Assembly (NCBI GenBank): GCA_026985775.1 | Contig: JALSPV010000099.1 | Location: 1 to 9,043, forward strand | Length of the DNA: 9,043 nt | Source: Candidatus Aenigmatarchaeota archaeon | GTDB taxonomy: Archaea > Aenigmatarchaeota > Aenigmatarchaeia > Aenigmatarchaeales > SZUA-1535 | Direction of reading: 5' to 3' | Translations under genes and position numbers: made by a program | In this document: one piece after another, positions 1-6,236 of the stretch | Layout of the letters: each line of letters starts with the position of its first letter | Numbering within the stretch: position 1 is the stretch's first letter | The notes under the pieces: generated by a model | Seen by the model: only the letters and a program-made list of their open reading frames with translations | The model's database searches: none | Told to the model about the DNA's origin: nothing

Positions 1-267
1 AGCACAAACGACGACTTTGTTTAGCGCTACACATACCTTTTCGGCAAGCATCCTTACTATTACTTCATCCTTGTGACCAAGAAGATTGTAAACAGAAGAT
101 GTACAGCTTGTTTTTTCCTTTTCTTTCAAACTTTTTCTTGGTAGAGCTATTGCAACACTTCCAACATGTGGTTTTTCGCCTCCTCCGAGAAGTATTATCA
201 AATCTTTGCCAAGGAAAAACACTTCTCCAAAGACCTTTAGTTTACCTTTACCTTCTTCAAACCTCAT
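1..267 (-). CDS. LpdD/PAC4-like prenylated-flavin chaperone (partial, C-terminus off the left edge)
   Basis: Translating the minus strand from the ATG at 267-265 gives 89 residues without a stop up to the window edge. The protein starts MRFEEGKGK and shows a glycine-rich turn followed by PHVGSVAIA (about residues 30-42), then a LLGHKDEVIVRMLAEKVC segment (about 63-80) and a hydrophobic VVVC strand at the edge. This pattern (GG..PHxGSVA, then GHKD and an Ala-rich helix) is what I know from the LpdD / proteasome-assembly-chaperone-4-like family, whose members in bacteria help load prenylated FMN into UbiD-type decarboxylases. The start codon overlaps the UbiD stop in an ATGA (267-264), so the two are almost certainly translationally coupled and UbiD is the likely client. 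Family assignment rests on motif memory from a partial protein; a general PAC-fold protein is the alternative. Confidence 0.7.
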   Translation of the reverse strand, partial: MRFEEGKGKLKVFGEVFFLGKDLIILLGGGEKPHVGSVAIALPRKSLKEKEKTSCTSSVYNLLGHKDEVIVRMLAEKVCVALNKVVVCA

Positions 268-1577
268 AAGTAATCACTTGGGTTTATTTCATCACTTGCA
301 ATTTTAACTTTTTTGAATTCCTCTTTCCTATTAACGGGAGCTGTAGCGTCTATTATCCATTTTGTTGTTGTTTTTCTTGTATAGTCCTGAGAAGGATCAA
401 GGGAAGAACCTTTTGCATCTGGGATTATTATCACGTCTTTTTCTGCCTGTACGCGAGTAGCTATTGCCCATTCTACTTCGCGCTCATTCGTAGCATCTAT
501 GTCAGCATCCACAACTACCACGCGCTTTAATGAAGGATGAGCGGCAAGCGCAGCTAAACCAGCGTTTTTTCCTTCTCCTTCCACTTTTTTATCTATGCTC
601 ACAACTGCATGAAGCCAGCATCCGCCTGCTGGTGTCAGAACAACATTCTTAACTCTCGGAATAGTGTTGAAGACTATTTTGTAAATTCTCGGTTCCTGAG
701 GAATGCCCATTAAAAGTTTGTGTTCCTCGCCGCCCGGAAGAATTGTTCTGTACATGAGATCTTCTCTGAAATAAAGTTTCTCGACCTCAAAAACTGGCTG
801 CTCGCGCACAATATCCCATGTTTCTGTTAAATCTAAAAAAGGTCCTTCCTCAGCAAGCTCGTTTTTCTTTATTTTTCCAATCATCACCACTTCTGCATGA
901 GAAGGGATATCAAAGCCATCTAGCTCAACACATTCAAGCATGTTATCAAGGAGTGCGTTTGCAAAGAACATTTCATTTGTGTTAAACGGCAATGAACTCG
1001 CTGCCGCTATCTCCACAGCAGGATGCACACCACAAAAAACAGCAACCTCTAGATCTTTTTTGGAGTTTTCGAAAATCGTTGAGAGATGCCTTCCAGGAAC
1101 TATCCTTATAACAAATTTATTCCCGCCAAGATGCTTCATTCTGTGGAAAGAATAGTTAAGTTCTCCGTTTTCCGTTCTTGCACAAACTATTGTCGAAGAA
1201 GTGTAAAATGGGCTTTCCTTACCGTGAAATCTTATAAGAGGAATGTGTTTTATTATCTCGGGATTTTTAATCTCGTTCTCAAAAAAAGGAGCATCAGATG
1301 TTTTTTTGTATTTCTTCGATTTTTCCATGCACTCAAGCATTCTTGGAATTATTTTTTCTTTATTTTCTGCCCCTATTGTTCTGGCTATAAGTTCTCGGGA
1401 CGAGGCTATTCCAGCAACAACGCATGTATTTGTATAACCTTTTATATTTTTGAAGACACAGATCTTACCTTCGGTTTTTGCTATAAGCGGGGCTATTTCT
1501 CTTTCAGTGGAAATTTCTTTTGAAAATGTTATTACATTCCCATTTTCTTCCTCTGCTTTGATAAATTCTCTGAACAT
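264..1577 (-). CDS. UbiD family prFMN-dependent decarboxylase, probably anhydromevalonate phosphate decarboxylase
   Basis: The 437-residue protein is a full-length UbiD-family enzyme. By spacing against fungal Fdc1, N141 and R146 (NYSFHRM) match the metal/prFMN Asn and the catalytic Arg, H164 (PGRH) and E202 (NEMFF) match the other metal ligands, and E244 and D249 in EEGPFLDLT match the two catalytic acidic residues (Glu and Glu/Asp). The site therefore looks intact for prenylated FMN and decarboxylation of an unsaturated acid. In most archaea the lone UbiD homologue removes CO2 from trans-anhydromevalonate 5-phosphate to give isopentenyl phosphate for lipid synthesis; that role is inferred from family knowledge, since no mevalonate gene is visible here. 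A biosynthetic UbiD for another acid remains possible. The gene starts at an ATG 24 nt from a TATA box, suggesting a leaderless mRNA, and its TGA overlaps the ATG of the LpdD-like gene. Confidence 0.87.
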   Translation of the reverse strand: MFREFIKAEEENGNVITFSKEISTEREIAPLIAKTEGKICVFKNIKGYTNTCVVAGIASSRELIARTIGAENKEKIIPRMLECMEKSKKYKKTSDAPFFENEIKNPEIIKHIPLIRFHGKESPFYTSSTIVCARTENGELNYSFHRMKHLGGNKFVIRIVPGRHLSTIFENSKKDLEVAVFCGVHPAVEIAAASSLPFNTNEMFFANALLDNMLECVELDGFDIPSHAEVVMIGKIKKNELAEEGPFLDLTETWDIVREQPVFEVEKLYFREDLMYRTILPGGEEHKLLMGIPQEPRIYKIVFNTIPRVKNVVLTPAGGCWLHAVVSIDKKVEGEGKNAGLAALAAHPSLKRVVVVDADIDATNEREVEWAIATRVQAEKDVIIIPDAKGSSLDPSQDYTRKTTTKWIIDATAPVNRKEEFKKVKIASDEINPSDYL

Positions 1578-1600
1578 TGTTTATAAGTTTTTTCCTAAAC

Positions 1601-1608
1601 TTTATAAA
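1601..1608 (-). promoter_or_regulatory. TATA box of the UbiD operon (leaderless)
   Basis: TTTATAAA lies 24-31 nt upstream of the UbiD ATG. With the archaeal TATA-to-start distance of about 25 nt, transcription would begin at or within a few bases of the start codon. No Shine-Dalgarno of normal spacing precedes the ATG, which agrees with a leaderless transcript. Confidence 0.55.
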
Positions 1609-1628
1609 ACAAAAACACCACAAAAACC

Positions 1629-1636
1629 TTTATAAG
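1629..1636 (+). promoter_or_regulatory. TATA box of alba
   Basis: TTTATAAG on the plus strand predicts a transcription start near 1658 and a leader of about 30 nt. The leader carries GAGGTG (1680-1685) 5 nt before the Alba ATG, so this gene uses a Shine-Dalgarno while the divergent UbiD gene appears leaderless. The two promoters share a 113-nt spacer. Confidence 0.5.
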
Positions 1637-1690
1637 TAATCTTTTCAAAGTCTTATAGGACACCTACAAAAACTCCAGAGAGGTGGTAAA

Positions 1691-1972
1691 ATGGCAGAAA
1701 ACAGTGGAGACAATGTAATCTTTGTTGGGAAAAAACCACCCATGGCTTATGTACTTGCGATAATAACACAGTTCAATGACGGTAAAAAGGAAGTAATACT
1801 TAGAGCAAGAGGCAAAAGCATCAGCAGAGCTGTAGATGTGGCAGAAATAGTAAGAAACAAATTCTTCACAGATGTGAAAGTAAGAGACATTAAAATCTCT
1901 ACAGAGGAAATGACAAACCAGCAAGGAGAAAAGGTAAATGTTTCCACAATAGAAATTGTCCTTGAGAGATAA
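1691..1972 (+). CDS. albA: Alba, archaeal DNA/RNA-binding chromatin protein
   Basis: The 93-residue protein matches Alba along its whole length: [18 protein letters not shown] at the N-terminus, the [20 protein letters not shown] core (about 39-58), and the C-terminal [10 protein letters not shown] strand. Alba dimers coat double-stranded DNA and also bind RNA; K14 and K15 in VGKKP correspond to the conserved lysine pair at the nucleic-acid surface whose acetylation lowers affinity in Sulfolobus. Length is normal for the family. It is a single-gene unit, with its own TATA box and a GAGGTG site 5 nt before the ATG, and converges on the HTH gene, leaving only 21 nt between the two stops. Confidence 0.95.
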   Translation: MAENSGDNVIFVGKKPPMAYVLAIITQFNDGKKEVILRARGKSISRAVDVAEIVRNKFFTDVKVRDIKISTEEMTNQQGEKVNVSTIEIVLER

Positions 1973-2009
1973 GTTTTTGTGTGTTTTGCACTCTTATTTT
2001 TTAATATTT
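1973..2009 (+). terminator. T-rich terminator after alba
   Basis: Directly after the Alba stop the plus strand has GTTTTTGTGTGTTTTGC and then ATTTTTTAATATTTTC. Several T-runs without a clear hairpin are the usual archaeal terminator form. The second run lies inside the 3' end of the convergent HTH gene. Confidence 0.45.
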
Positions 2010-2323
2010 TCAACATTTTCTCTTGAAAGAAGAAGTTTACAAGCATTGCAAAAGAATGCTTTTACATCCTCATAAGAAAACTCGCTCCTCGTGGACTTTC
2101 CTACAAGTTCTTCTACAAGAACCATTATTTTTTCGTTTTTTTCAAGCTCTTTTGCCCTTTTCCCACGAGCCTCTCTAAGATAATGTGAAACTGCTGGTTG
2201 TGTAATCCCGAGTTTTTCTGCCACTTCCTGCTGTGTATATCCATGTACTTCTATCATTTTCTTTGCAACAAGTGCACGAAGCGCATGGAGATAGTTTTTT
2301 ACAAAAACCTCGCATTTGAACAT
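1994..2323 (-). CDS. Small HTH transcriptional regulator with a C-terminal CxxC (COG2522-like)
   Basis: The 109-residue protein has a helix-turn-helix of the XRE/sigma-70-region-4-like kind at about residues 29-54 (YTQQEVAEKLGITQPAVSHY), preceded by a basic helix with LRALVAKK. The order N-terminal Cys (C4), HTH, acidic linker and C-terminal CNAC (C92, C95) resembles the archaeal COG2522 family of predicted regulators. The three cysteines could bind a metal or Fe-S cluster or sense redox; that is inference. It is transcribed alone, divergent from eS26 and convergent with alba. A 10-bp palindrome sits three bases upstream of its ATG, suggesting autoregulation. Its target genes cannot be read from the window. 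Confidence 0.8.
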   Translation of the reverse strand: MFKCEVFVKNYLHALRALVAKKMIEVHGYTQQEVAEKLGITQPAVSHYLREARGKRAKELEKNEKIMVLVEELVGKSTRSEFSYEDVKAFFCNACKLLLSRENVENIKK

Positions 2324-2326
2324 AGT

Positions 2327-2336
2327 ATGTATACAT
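2327..2336. promoter_or_regulatory. Perfect palindrome ATGTATACAT at the HTH gene start, candidate operator
   Basis: ATGTATACAT is a perfect 10-bp inverted repeat in the 75-bp spacer between the HTH gene and eS26. AT-rich sequence at about 2345-2360, the likely TATA area for the HTH gene, would put its transcription start close to or inside this palindrome. A dimeric HTH protein bound here would block its own transcription. The role is inferred from position only. Confidence 0.35.
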
Positions 2337-2385
2337 TTCCCTACCTTAAAACTTTTTATTTTTCCTATTCAAGAAATATGTCTAA

Positions 2386-2394
2386 GGAGGTGAT
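2386..2394 (+). promoter_or_regulatory. Full-length Shine-Dalgarno GGAGGTGAT of eS26
   Basis: GGAGGTGAT is a complete match to the 16S rRNA 3' end (anti-SD AUCACCUCC) and ends 4 nt before the ATG. It is the strongest ribosome binding site in the window and fixes the start of eS26. Confidence 0.8.
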
Positions 2395-2398
2395 GTAG

Positions 2399-2686
2399 AT
2401 GCCTGTAAGCGAAGCCCCCTATACAAGAAAATACGAGCATACGAAAACTCGTGGAAAGGAATCAACTGTACTCTGCGGTTTTTGTGGAAGAAAAGTACCA
2501 AGGTACAAGGCAATCGTAACTTACAAAGGTTTCAGAATTACAGATTCTTTTATTCTCCAACAAGTTGACAAAAGACTGATTCATGTTTTCAGACAAAAAA
2601 TCTATGTGTGCCCATCTTGCGCTAGGTTTCATGGAATAATTCAACCGGGAAAAACTGTGAGAAAGAAACACCTAAAAGAGGTGTAA
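2399..2686 (+). CDS. rps26e: Small ribosomal subunit protein eS26
   Basis: The 95-residue protein carries the S26e signature: CGFCGRKVPRYKAI (C26, C29) and later YVCPSCARFHGII (C71, C74). Together these form the zinc ribbon, followed by a basic tail. In the ribosome eS26 sits at the mRNA exit channel next to the 16S 3' end. Basic N- and C-termini and length fit the family. It is led by a perfect GGAGGTGAT site. The TTG of the secretion ATPase gene follows 14 nt after its stop, so the two are probably co-transcribed, an odd pairing. eS26 is known from Crenarchaeota, Thaumarchaeota and some other lineages and is absent from most Euryarchaeota, so it is a lineage marker here. Confidence 0.85.
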   Translation: MPVSEAPYTRKYEHTKTRGKESTVLCGFCGRKVPRYKAIVTYKGFRITDSFILQQVDKRLIHVFRQKIYVCPSCARFHGIIQPGKTVRKKHLKEV

Positions 2687-2700
2687 ACGGGTGCTCGCGT

Positions 2701-4308
2701 TTGCTGGGTTTTTCATTTTTTAAAAAGGGTGTTAATTCTTCAAAAAAAACCGAGAAAAACGTAGATGAATGGGAATTTGAAATTTTTACACCAAGGCTCA
2801 TAGTCCTTCCAAGTTTCAAGAATATAAGAAAAATAAACATAAGATATCCGCTACTTGAACCATATACATATGCGAAAATAAAATGGCATGAAGAGGAAAA
2901 AATGCTTGTTTATCATGTTATTGAACCGAGACTTTCCGAAGAAGATAAGAAAAAATTATACGAAATTTCAGAAGCGCTTTTTGAAATTTTAGATGTAAGC
3001 AGGAGTAAAATTAAGGGAAGTAAAGAAACTATAAAGTACATAGAATCCCTTGTAAAAAAAATAATAAAGGAATTACGCATCCATATGGATAAAAAAACAT
3101 ACATGAAGCTCCTTTACTACATTTTCCGGGATTTTATCGGGTTTAATGAAATAGAACCGCTACTACACGATCCTTACATAGAAGATATTGGTTGTGATGG
3201 CGTTAACATACCTGTATATATAATTCACAAAAAATTCGGCTCAATGAAAACAGACATAGTTTTCAAAGACAAAGAAAAATTGAGAGAATTTGTAATAAAG
3301 CTTGCCGAAAGGTGTGGAAGATATATAAGCTACGCAGAACCGTTGCTTGATGGAACTCTTCCAGACGGTAGCAGAGTACAGGCAACTTTAGCAGAGGATG
3401 TTACCACAAACGGTCCAACATTTTCAATAAGAAAATTCCGTAAAAACCCGTTTTCTCCCATTGAACTTATGGAATTTGGAACACTCTCTCCAGATATGCT
3501 TGCCTACTTGTGGTTGGCTGTTGAACACAAGCTTTCGATGCTAATATGCGGAGGTGTAGGATCCGGAAAAACAACACTTCTGAATGCACTCTCTCTCTTT
3601 ATTCCACCAGAAGCTAAGATAGTTTCTATAGAAGATACGAGAGAGCTATATCTTCCACACGAAAACTGGATTCCAGCTGTTTCTCGTTCTGGGTTTGGTT
3701 TACCGGGAAAGGAAGGGACAAAATACGGAGAGGTTACTCTTTTTGATCTACTGAAAGCTTCTTTCCGTCAGAACCCAGATTATGTTATAGTCGGTGAGAT
3801 CCGAGGAAAAGAAGCATATGTAATGTTTCAAGGCATGGCTTCTGGACATGCATGTTTTGGAACAATGCATGCCGGAAAGGTAGATGATGTAATTTACCGT
3901 CTCGAAACCCCACCAATAAATCTTTCTCCTACTCTAATAGAAACATTAGATATAATGATTTTCATGATCCACACAACAAGAATAGGAAAGACTTCTAGGA
4001 AGGTTAAAGAAATTGATGAGCTTGAAAGCATAGATCCGAAAACAGGAGCAGCGAGAGTAAATCGTGCTTTTACATGGCTTCCAGGAATAGATAATTTCGA
4101 GAAAAACTCTTATTTATGGGTCCTTCATAAAATCTCGAAAATAAGCGGAAAAAATGTTCGTGAAATAGAGATCGAGATGGAAAGAAGAAAAAAACTTTTG
4201 ATATGGATGAGCCAGAATAGTATAAGAAGATATGATAAAGTCTCAAGAATAATTACAACATATTATAAAGATCCAAAAGAAATATTAAAAAAAGCTGGAA
4301 TAAAATAG
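2701..4308 (+). CDS. Type II/IV secretion system ATPase, GspE/FlaI/VirB11 family
   Basis: The 535-residue protein has the full archaeal secretion-ATPase layout: an N-terminal domain with RYPLLEPYTYAKI and YHVIEPRLS (about 48-78), the FNEIEPLLHDPYIEDIGCDG segment (148-167), Walker A GGVGSGKT (284-291), the Asp box SIEDTREL (309-316), an atypical Walker B YVIVGEIRG (361-369, E366) and the His box GHACFGTMHA (382-391). Such hexameric ATPases power assembly of type IV pili, archaella or related filaments at the inner face of the membrane. The start is TTG with GGGTG 7 nt upstream; the first in-frame ATG lies at residue 68, inside the conserved domain, so TTG is preferred. A KaiC-like gene follows after 9 nt. 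No FlaJ/TadC membrane platform or pilin is within the window, so the filament served is unknown. Confidence 0.9.
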   Translation: MLGFSFFKKGVNSSKKTEKNVDEWEFEIFTPRLIVLPSFKNIRKINIRYPLLEPYTYAKIKWHEEEKMLVYHVIEPRLSEEDKKKLYEISEALFEILDVSRSKIKGSKETIKYIESLVKKIIKELRIHMDKKTYMKLLYYIFRDFIGFNEIEPLLHDPYIEDIGCDGVNIPVYIIHKKFGSMKTDIVFKDKEKLREFVIKLAERCGRYISYAEPLLDGTLPDGSRVQATLAEDVTTNGPTFSIRKFRKNPFSPIELMEFGTLSPDMLAYLWLAVEHKLSMLICGGVGSGKTTLLNALSLFIPPEAKIVSIEDTRELYLPHENWIPAVSRSGFGLPGKEGTKYGEVTLFDLLKASFRQNPDYVIVGEIRGKEAYVMFQGMASGHACFGTMHAGKVDDVIYRLETPPINLSPTLIETLDIMIFMIHTTRIGKTSRKVKEIDELESIDPKTGAARVNRAFTWLPGIDNFEKNSYLWVLHKISKISGKNVREIEIEMERRKKLLIWMSQNSIRRYDKVSRIITTYYKDPKEILKKAGIK

Positions 4309-4316
4309 GGGGGGGG
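4308..4316 (+). repeat. G9 homopolymer between ATPase stop and KaiC-like start
   Basis: Nine consecutive G residues begin with the last base of the ATPase TAG stop and end two bases before the next ATG. The tract is the only leader and the only possible ribosome binding site of the KaiC-like gene. Length changes would not alter either reading frame but would change the length of the putative ribosome binding site. Confidence 0.85.
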
Positions 4317-4317
4317 A

Positions 4318-5079
4318 ATGTTCTATCTCGAAAGAGCAAGACCTTACCTTGTGGAACAAACGCTTTTGAATGAAAAAGAAAGTAAAATAGAGCGTATCTC
4401 TACGGGAATACCGGGATTAGACGAGCTCATAGGCGGTGGATTTCCAAAGGGTTCTGTCATCTTACTTTCTGGTACATGTGGAACAGGAAAAACAATATCC
4501 TCTCTGCAATTTCTCTGGCACGGAATTCAGCGCGGAGAAAACGGTGTTTATATTAGCTTCGAAGAACCGATAAAGGAAGTTAAAAAAACTGCAAGATCTT
4601 TTGGCTGGGATTTTGATAAGCCCGAGAAAGAAGGAAAAATCGACATGATAAGATACGACCCATTTCATATAGAAGATATAATAGAGCTTATCTCAAGCTC
4701 TGTAAAGGAAGTAAATGCCAAAAGACTTGTTATAGATTCTGTTTCTGCAATAGGAATGTACATTCGCGATCCAGCAGAAGTTAGAAGAAGTATATACCTT
4801 CTCGTTTTAAATTTATACAAACTTGGTTGTACAACTATTTTGACATCTGAAATACCTCCTGAACAAATACAGCTTTCAAGATTTGGTGTAGAAGAATTTC
4901 TTGCAGATGGAGTTATAGTTCTCTACTATACACGTGTTAACTCTTATTTTGCAAGAGCCATTACAGTATGGAAAATGCGTTTTACCCAACACTCACAAAG
5001 AATACATCCTTACAAAATTACAGAGAACGGTGTAATAGTTTATCCAAACGAAGAATCTGCGCTTTCGAGGAGAATATAA
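4318..5079 (+). CDS. KaiC-like RecA-superfamily ATPase (FlaH-related fold)
   Basis: The 253-residue protein is a single KaiC domain: STGIPGLDELIGGGFPKGS (28-46), Walker A GTCGTGKT (52-59), a catalytic glutamate pair in SFEEP (E82, E83), Walker B LVIDS (D140) and a C-terminal KMRFTQHSQRIHPY stretch (219-232) typical of KaiC/RadA-like archaeal ATPases (COG0467). All ATP-binding elements look intact. It directly follows a FlaI/GspE-family ATPase; in archaellum loci a KaiC-like protein, FlaH, is the regulatory partner of FlaI, so a similar partnership is a reasonable inference. FlaH itself is not claimed, because the gene order is reversed (ATPase first) and no other archaellum gene is visible. 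A free-standing KaiC-like signalling ATPase is the alternative. Confidence 0.87.
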   Translation: MFYLERARPYLVEQTLLNEKESKIERISTGIPGLDELIGGGFPKGSVILLSGTCGTGKTISSLQFLWHGIQRGENGVYISFEEPIKEVKKTARSFGWDFDKPEKEGKIDMIRYDPFHIEDIIELISSSVKEVNAKRLVIDSVSAIGMYIRDPAEVRRSIYLLVLNLYKLGCTTILTSEIPPEQIQLSRFGVEEFLADGVIVLYYTRVNSYFARAITVWKMRFTQHSQRIHPYKITENGVIVYPNEESALSRRI

Positions 5080-5099
5080 GCTATGATATCAAATAGCTT
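5078..5099 (+). terminator. Stem-loop overlapping the KaiC-like stop, possible terminator
   Basis: AAGCTAT (5078-5084) and ATAGCTT (5093-5099) are a perfect 7-bp inverted repeat with an 8-nt loop. Only a short run of T follows, so termination is uncertain. A second T-rich stretch at about 5187-5212 (TTTTCTTCC and TTTTTATTTT) could be the main terminator of this operon. Confidence 0.35.
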
Positions 5100-5204
5100 T
5101 TCCAACAAACAAACTTTAACAAAGTCATTATAGTGATTGTCGGTTTCTGTTTAGGTTTTAGTGCCATAGTGCGCTTTATCCAAAGACCGTTTTCTTCCAA
5201 GTTT

Positions 5205-5645
5205 TTATTTTAACAGCTCTACCTTGTCAGCGGCTTTTTTCAAAGAAGTTCCGAGTGCATCCTTTCCTGCTATCAGCACGGTATATTTTCCTTTTTCTTT
5301 CAGTTTCTGAATTAAGGGCATGAAATCCGCATCTCTCGTTGCAATGATTACTATTTCAATTTTTGGATCAAATGCAACCTCCATAGCGTGCACAGCAAGA
5401 GCAACATCAACGTCTACATCATCTTTTTCTCCAAGAGCTATTACAGGTTCTAAGCCGTTATTTGCTACCGCCTCTATCAGCTTTTCTGGTGCATACTGAT
5501 TTAGAAAAACCTTTCCAACAACAATTCTTCCGTATTTTTTCGCCTTTTTCACTATATCATTGAGACCAAAACCAAATTCCTTTCTCAACATATTTGGACC
5601 GTCGATAAAAAGTGCAATATTTTTTTCACTTTTTTTCAGCAACAT
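5205..5645 (-). CDS. NYN-domain (PIN-like) protein, predicted RNase, TIGR00288-like
   Basis: The 146-residue protein is a compact NYN/LabA-like domain: NIALFIDGPNML (D15, N18) at the first strand, KDDVDVDVALAVHAM (about 74-88) with acidic residues D75-D80, IATRDADFMPLI (101-112; D105, D107) and a C-terminal LGTSLKKAADK. The acidic residues sit where PIN-fold nucleases bind metal, so RNA cleavage is plausible but not shown; substrates are unknown. I recall an archaeal family of this kind (TIGR00288). It has a strong GAGGTGGAT site (5659-5651) 5 nt before the ATG that overlaps the stop of the upstream M50 gene, so translation is coupled to the protease genes. It is the last gene of that operon. 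Confidence 0.82.
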   Translation of the reverse strand: MLLKKSEKNIALFIDGPNMLRKEFGFGLNDIVKKAKKYGRIVVGKVFLNQYAPEKLIEAVANNGLEPVIALGEKDDVDVDVALAVHAMEVAFDPKIEIVIIATRDADFMPLIQKLKEKGKYTVLIAGKDALGTSLKKAADKVELLK

Positions 5646-5657
5646 TTACAATCCACC

Positions 5658-6236
5658 TCATACTAATTTCCATCCTATTAATGCGGTAAAGAATACGCAT
5701 GCCCATATTTTCATGTTCCACGCAAATACTTTGCTTCCATCAAGTGGTGGAAAAGGAATTAGATTAAAAACTGCGAACCAGAAAGAAAGCGATGCTATCC
5801 ACGCAAAGAGCGAGAAGTTTGTAAAATAGTACAGCACGAGCATCAAAAATCCTATGAGCATGTTTGTTGCAGGCCCTGCAAGGGAGATTAATCCATTCTC
5901 TCTTCTGGTCATAGGAACAACCTGAAAGGCAAACCTCGTACTGTAAGGATAAACATAAACAGCACCTGGTGCCGCAAAAAGAAACCCAAGAAATGCCGAA
6001 ATGATTGCAAGAAAAAGTCCTAAAGGCCACATTATGTAGCGGGCATAAAATTCAAAATGTCTTGCAACAGCTCTGTGAGCAAGTTCATGAGGAAAGAAGC
6101 AGAGTATTACAGCTAAGAAACTCGGAAGAATTGTGTAGGGAATAAACAATGGATTCCCGTTTCCCATCAAAATAGCAAAAGCGAAAGTTAGTGCTGCAAC
6201 AGATATTATTATATCGTTGAATTCTTCTTTATCCAC
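5658..6236 (-). CDS. Site-2 protease family (M50) intramembrane metalloprotease
   Basis: The 192-residue protein is almost entirely membrane-embedded, with about six hydrophobic segments (near 8-25, 32-50, 68-90, 118-138, 142-162, 174-190). Two hallmarks of site-2 proteases are present: HELAH (H50, E51, H54) in the second segment and NLIPFPPLDG (158-167), whose D165 completes the zinc site. Such enzymes cut transmembrane segments of membrane proteins, often after a first cut by another protease. The start is a GTG; GGTGAT (6247-6242) stands 5 nt upstream and decides it. The reading frame overlaps the end of the S16 protease gene by 28 nt, so the two proteases are co-translated. No PDZ or CBS domain is attached. 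The substrate is unknown. Confidence 0.9.
   Translation of the reverse strand: MDKEEFNDIIISVAALTFAFAILMGNGNPLFIPYTILPSFLAVILCFFPHELAHRAVARHFEFYARYIMWPLGLFLAIISAFLGFLFAAPGAVYVYPYSTRFAFQVVPMTRRENGLISLAGPATNMLIGFLMLVLYYFTNFSLFAWIASLSFWFAVFNLIPFPPLDGSKVFAWNMKIWACVFFTALIGWKLV

Noticed and set aside
940..1635. Several plus-strand open frames opposite UbiD
   Set aside because: They have low-complexity Phe/Ser/Tyr-rich compositions typical of antisense shadows, while the minus-strand UbiD is complete with its active site.
2691..2723. GTG with a good upstream GAGGTG as an alternative start before the secretion ATPase
   Set aside because: It is in a different frame and stops after ten codons; a sequencing frameshift in the T and A runs could hide a true start, but nothing else supports this.
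5080..5204. Possible C/D box sRNA or tRNA in the convergent spacer
   Set aside because: No RTGATGA/CTGA box pair and no tRNA T-loop on either strand; only a short stem-loop and T-runs are present.
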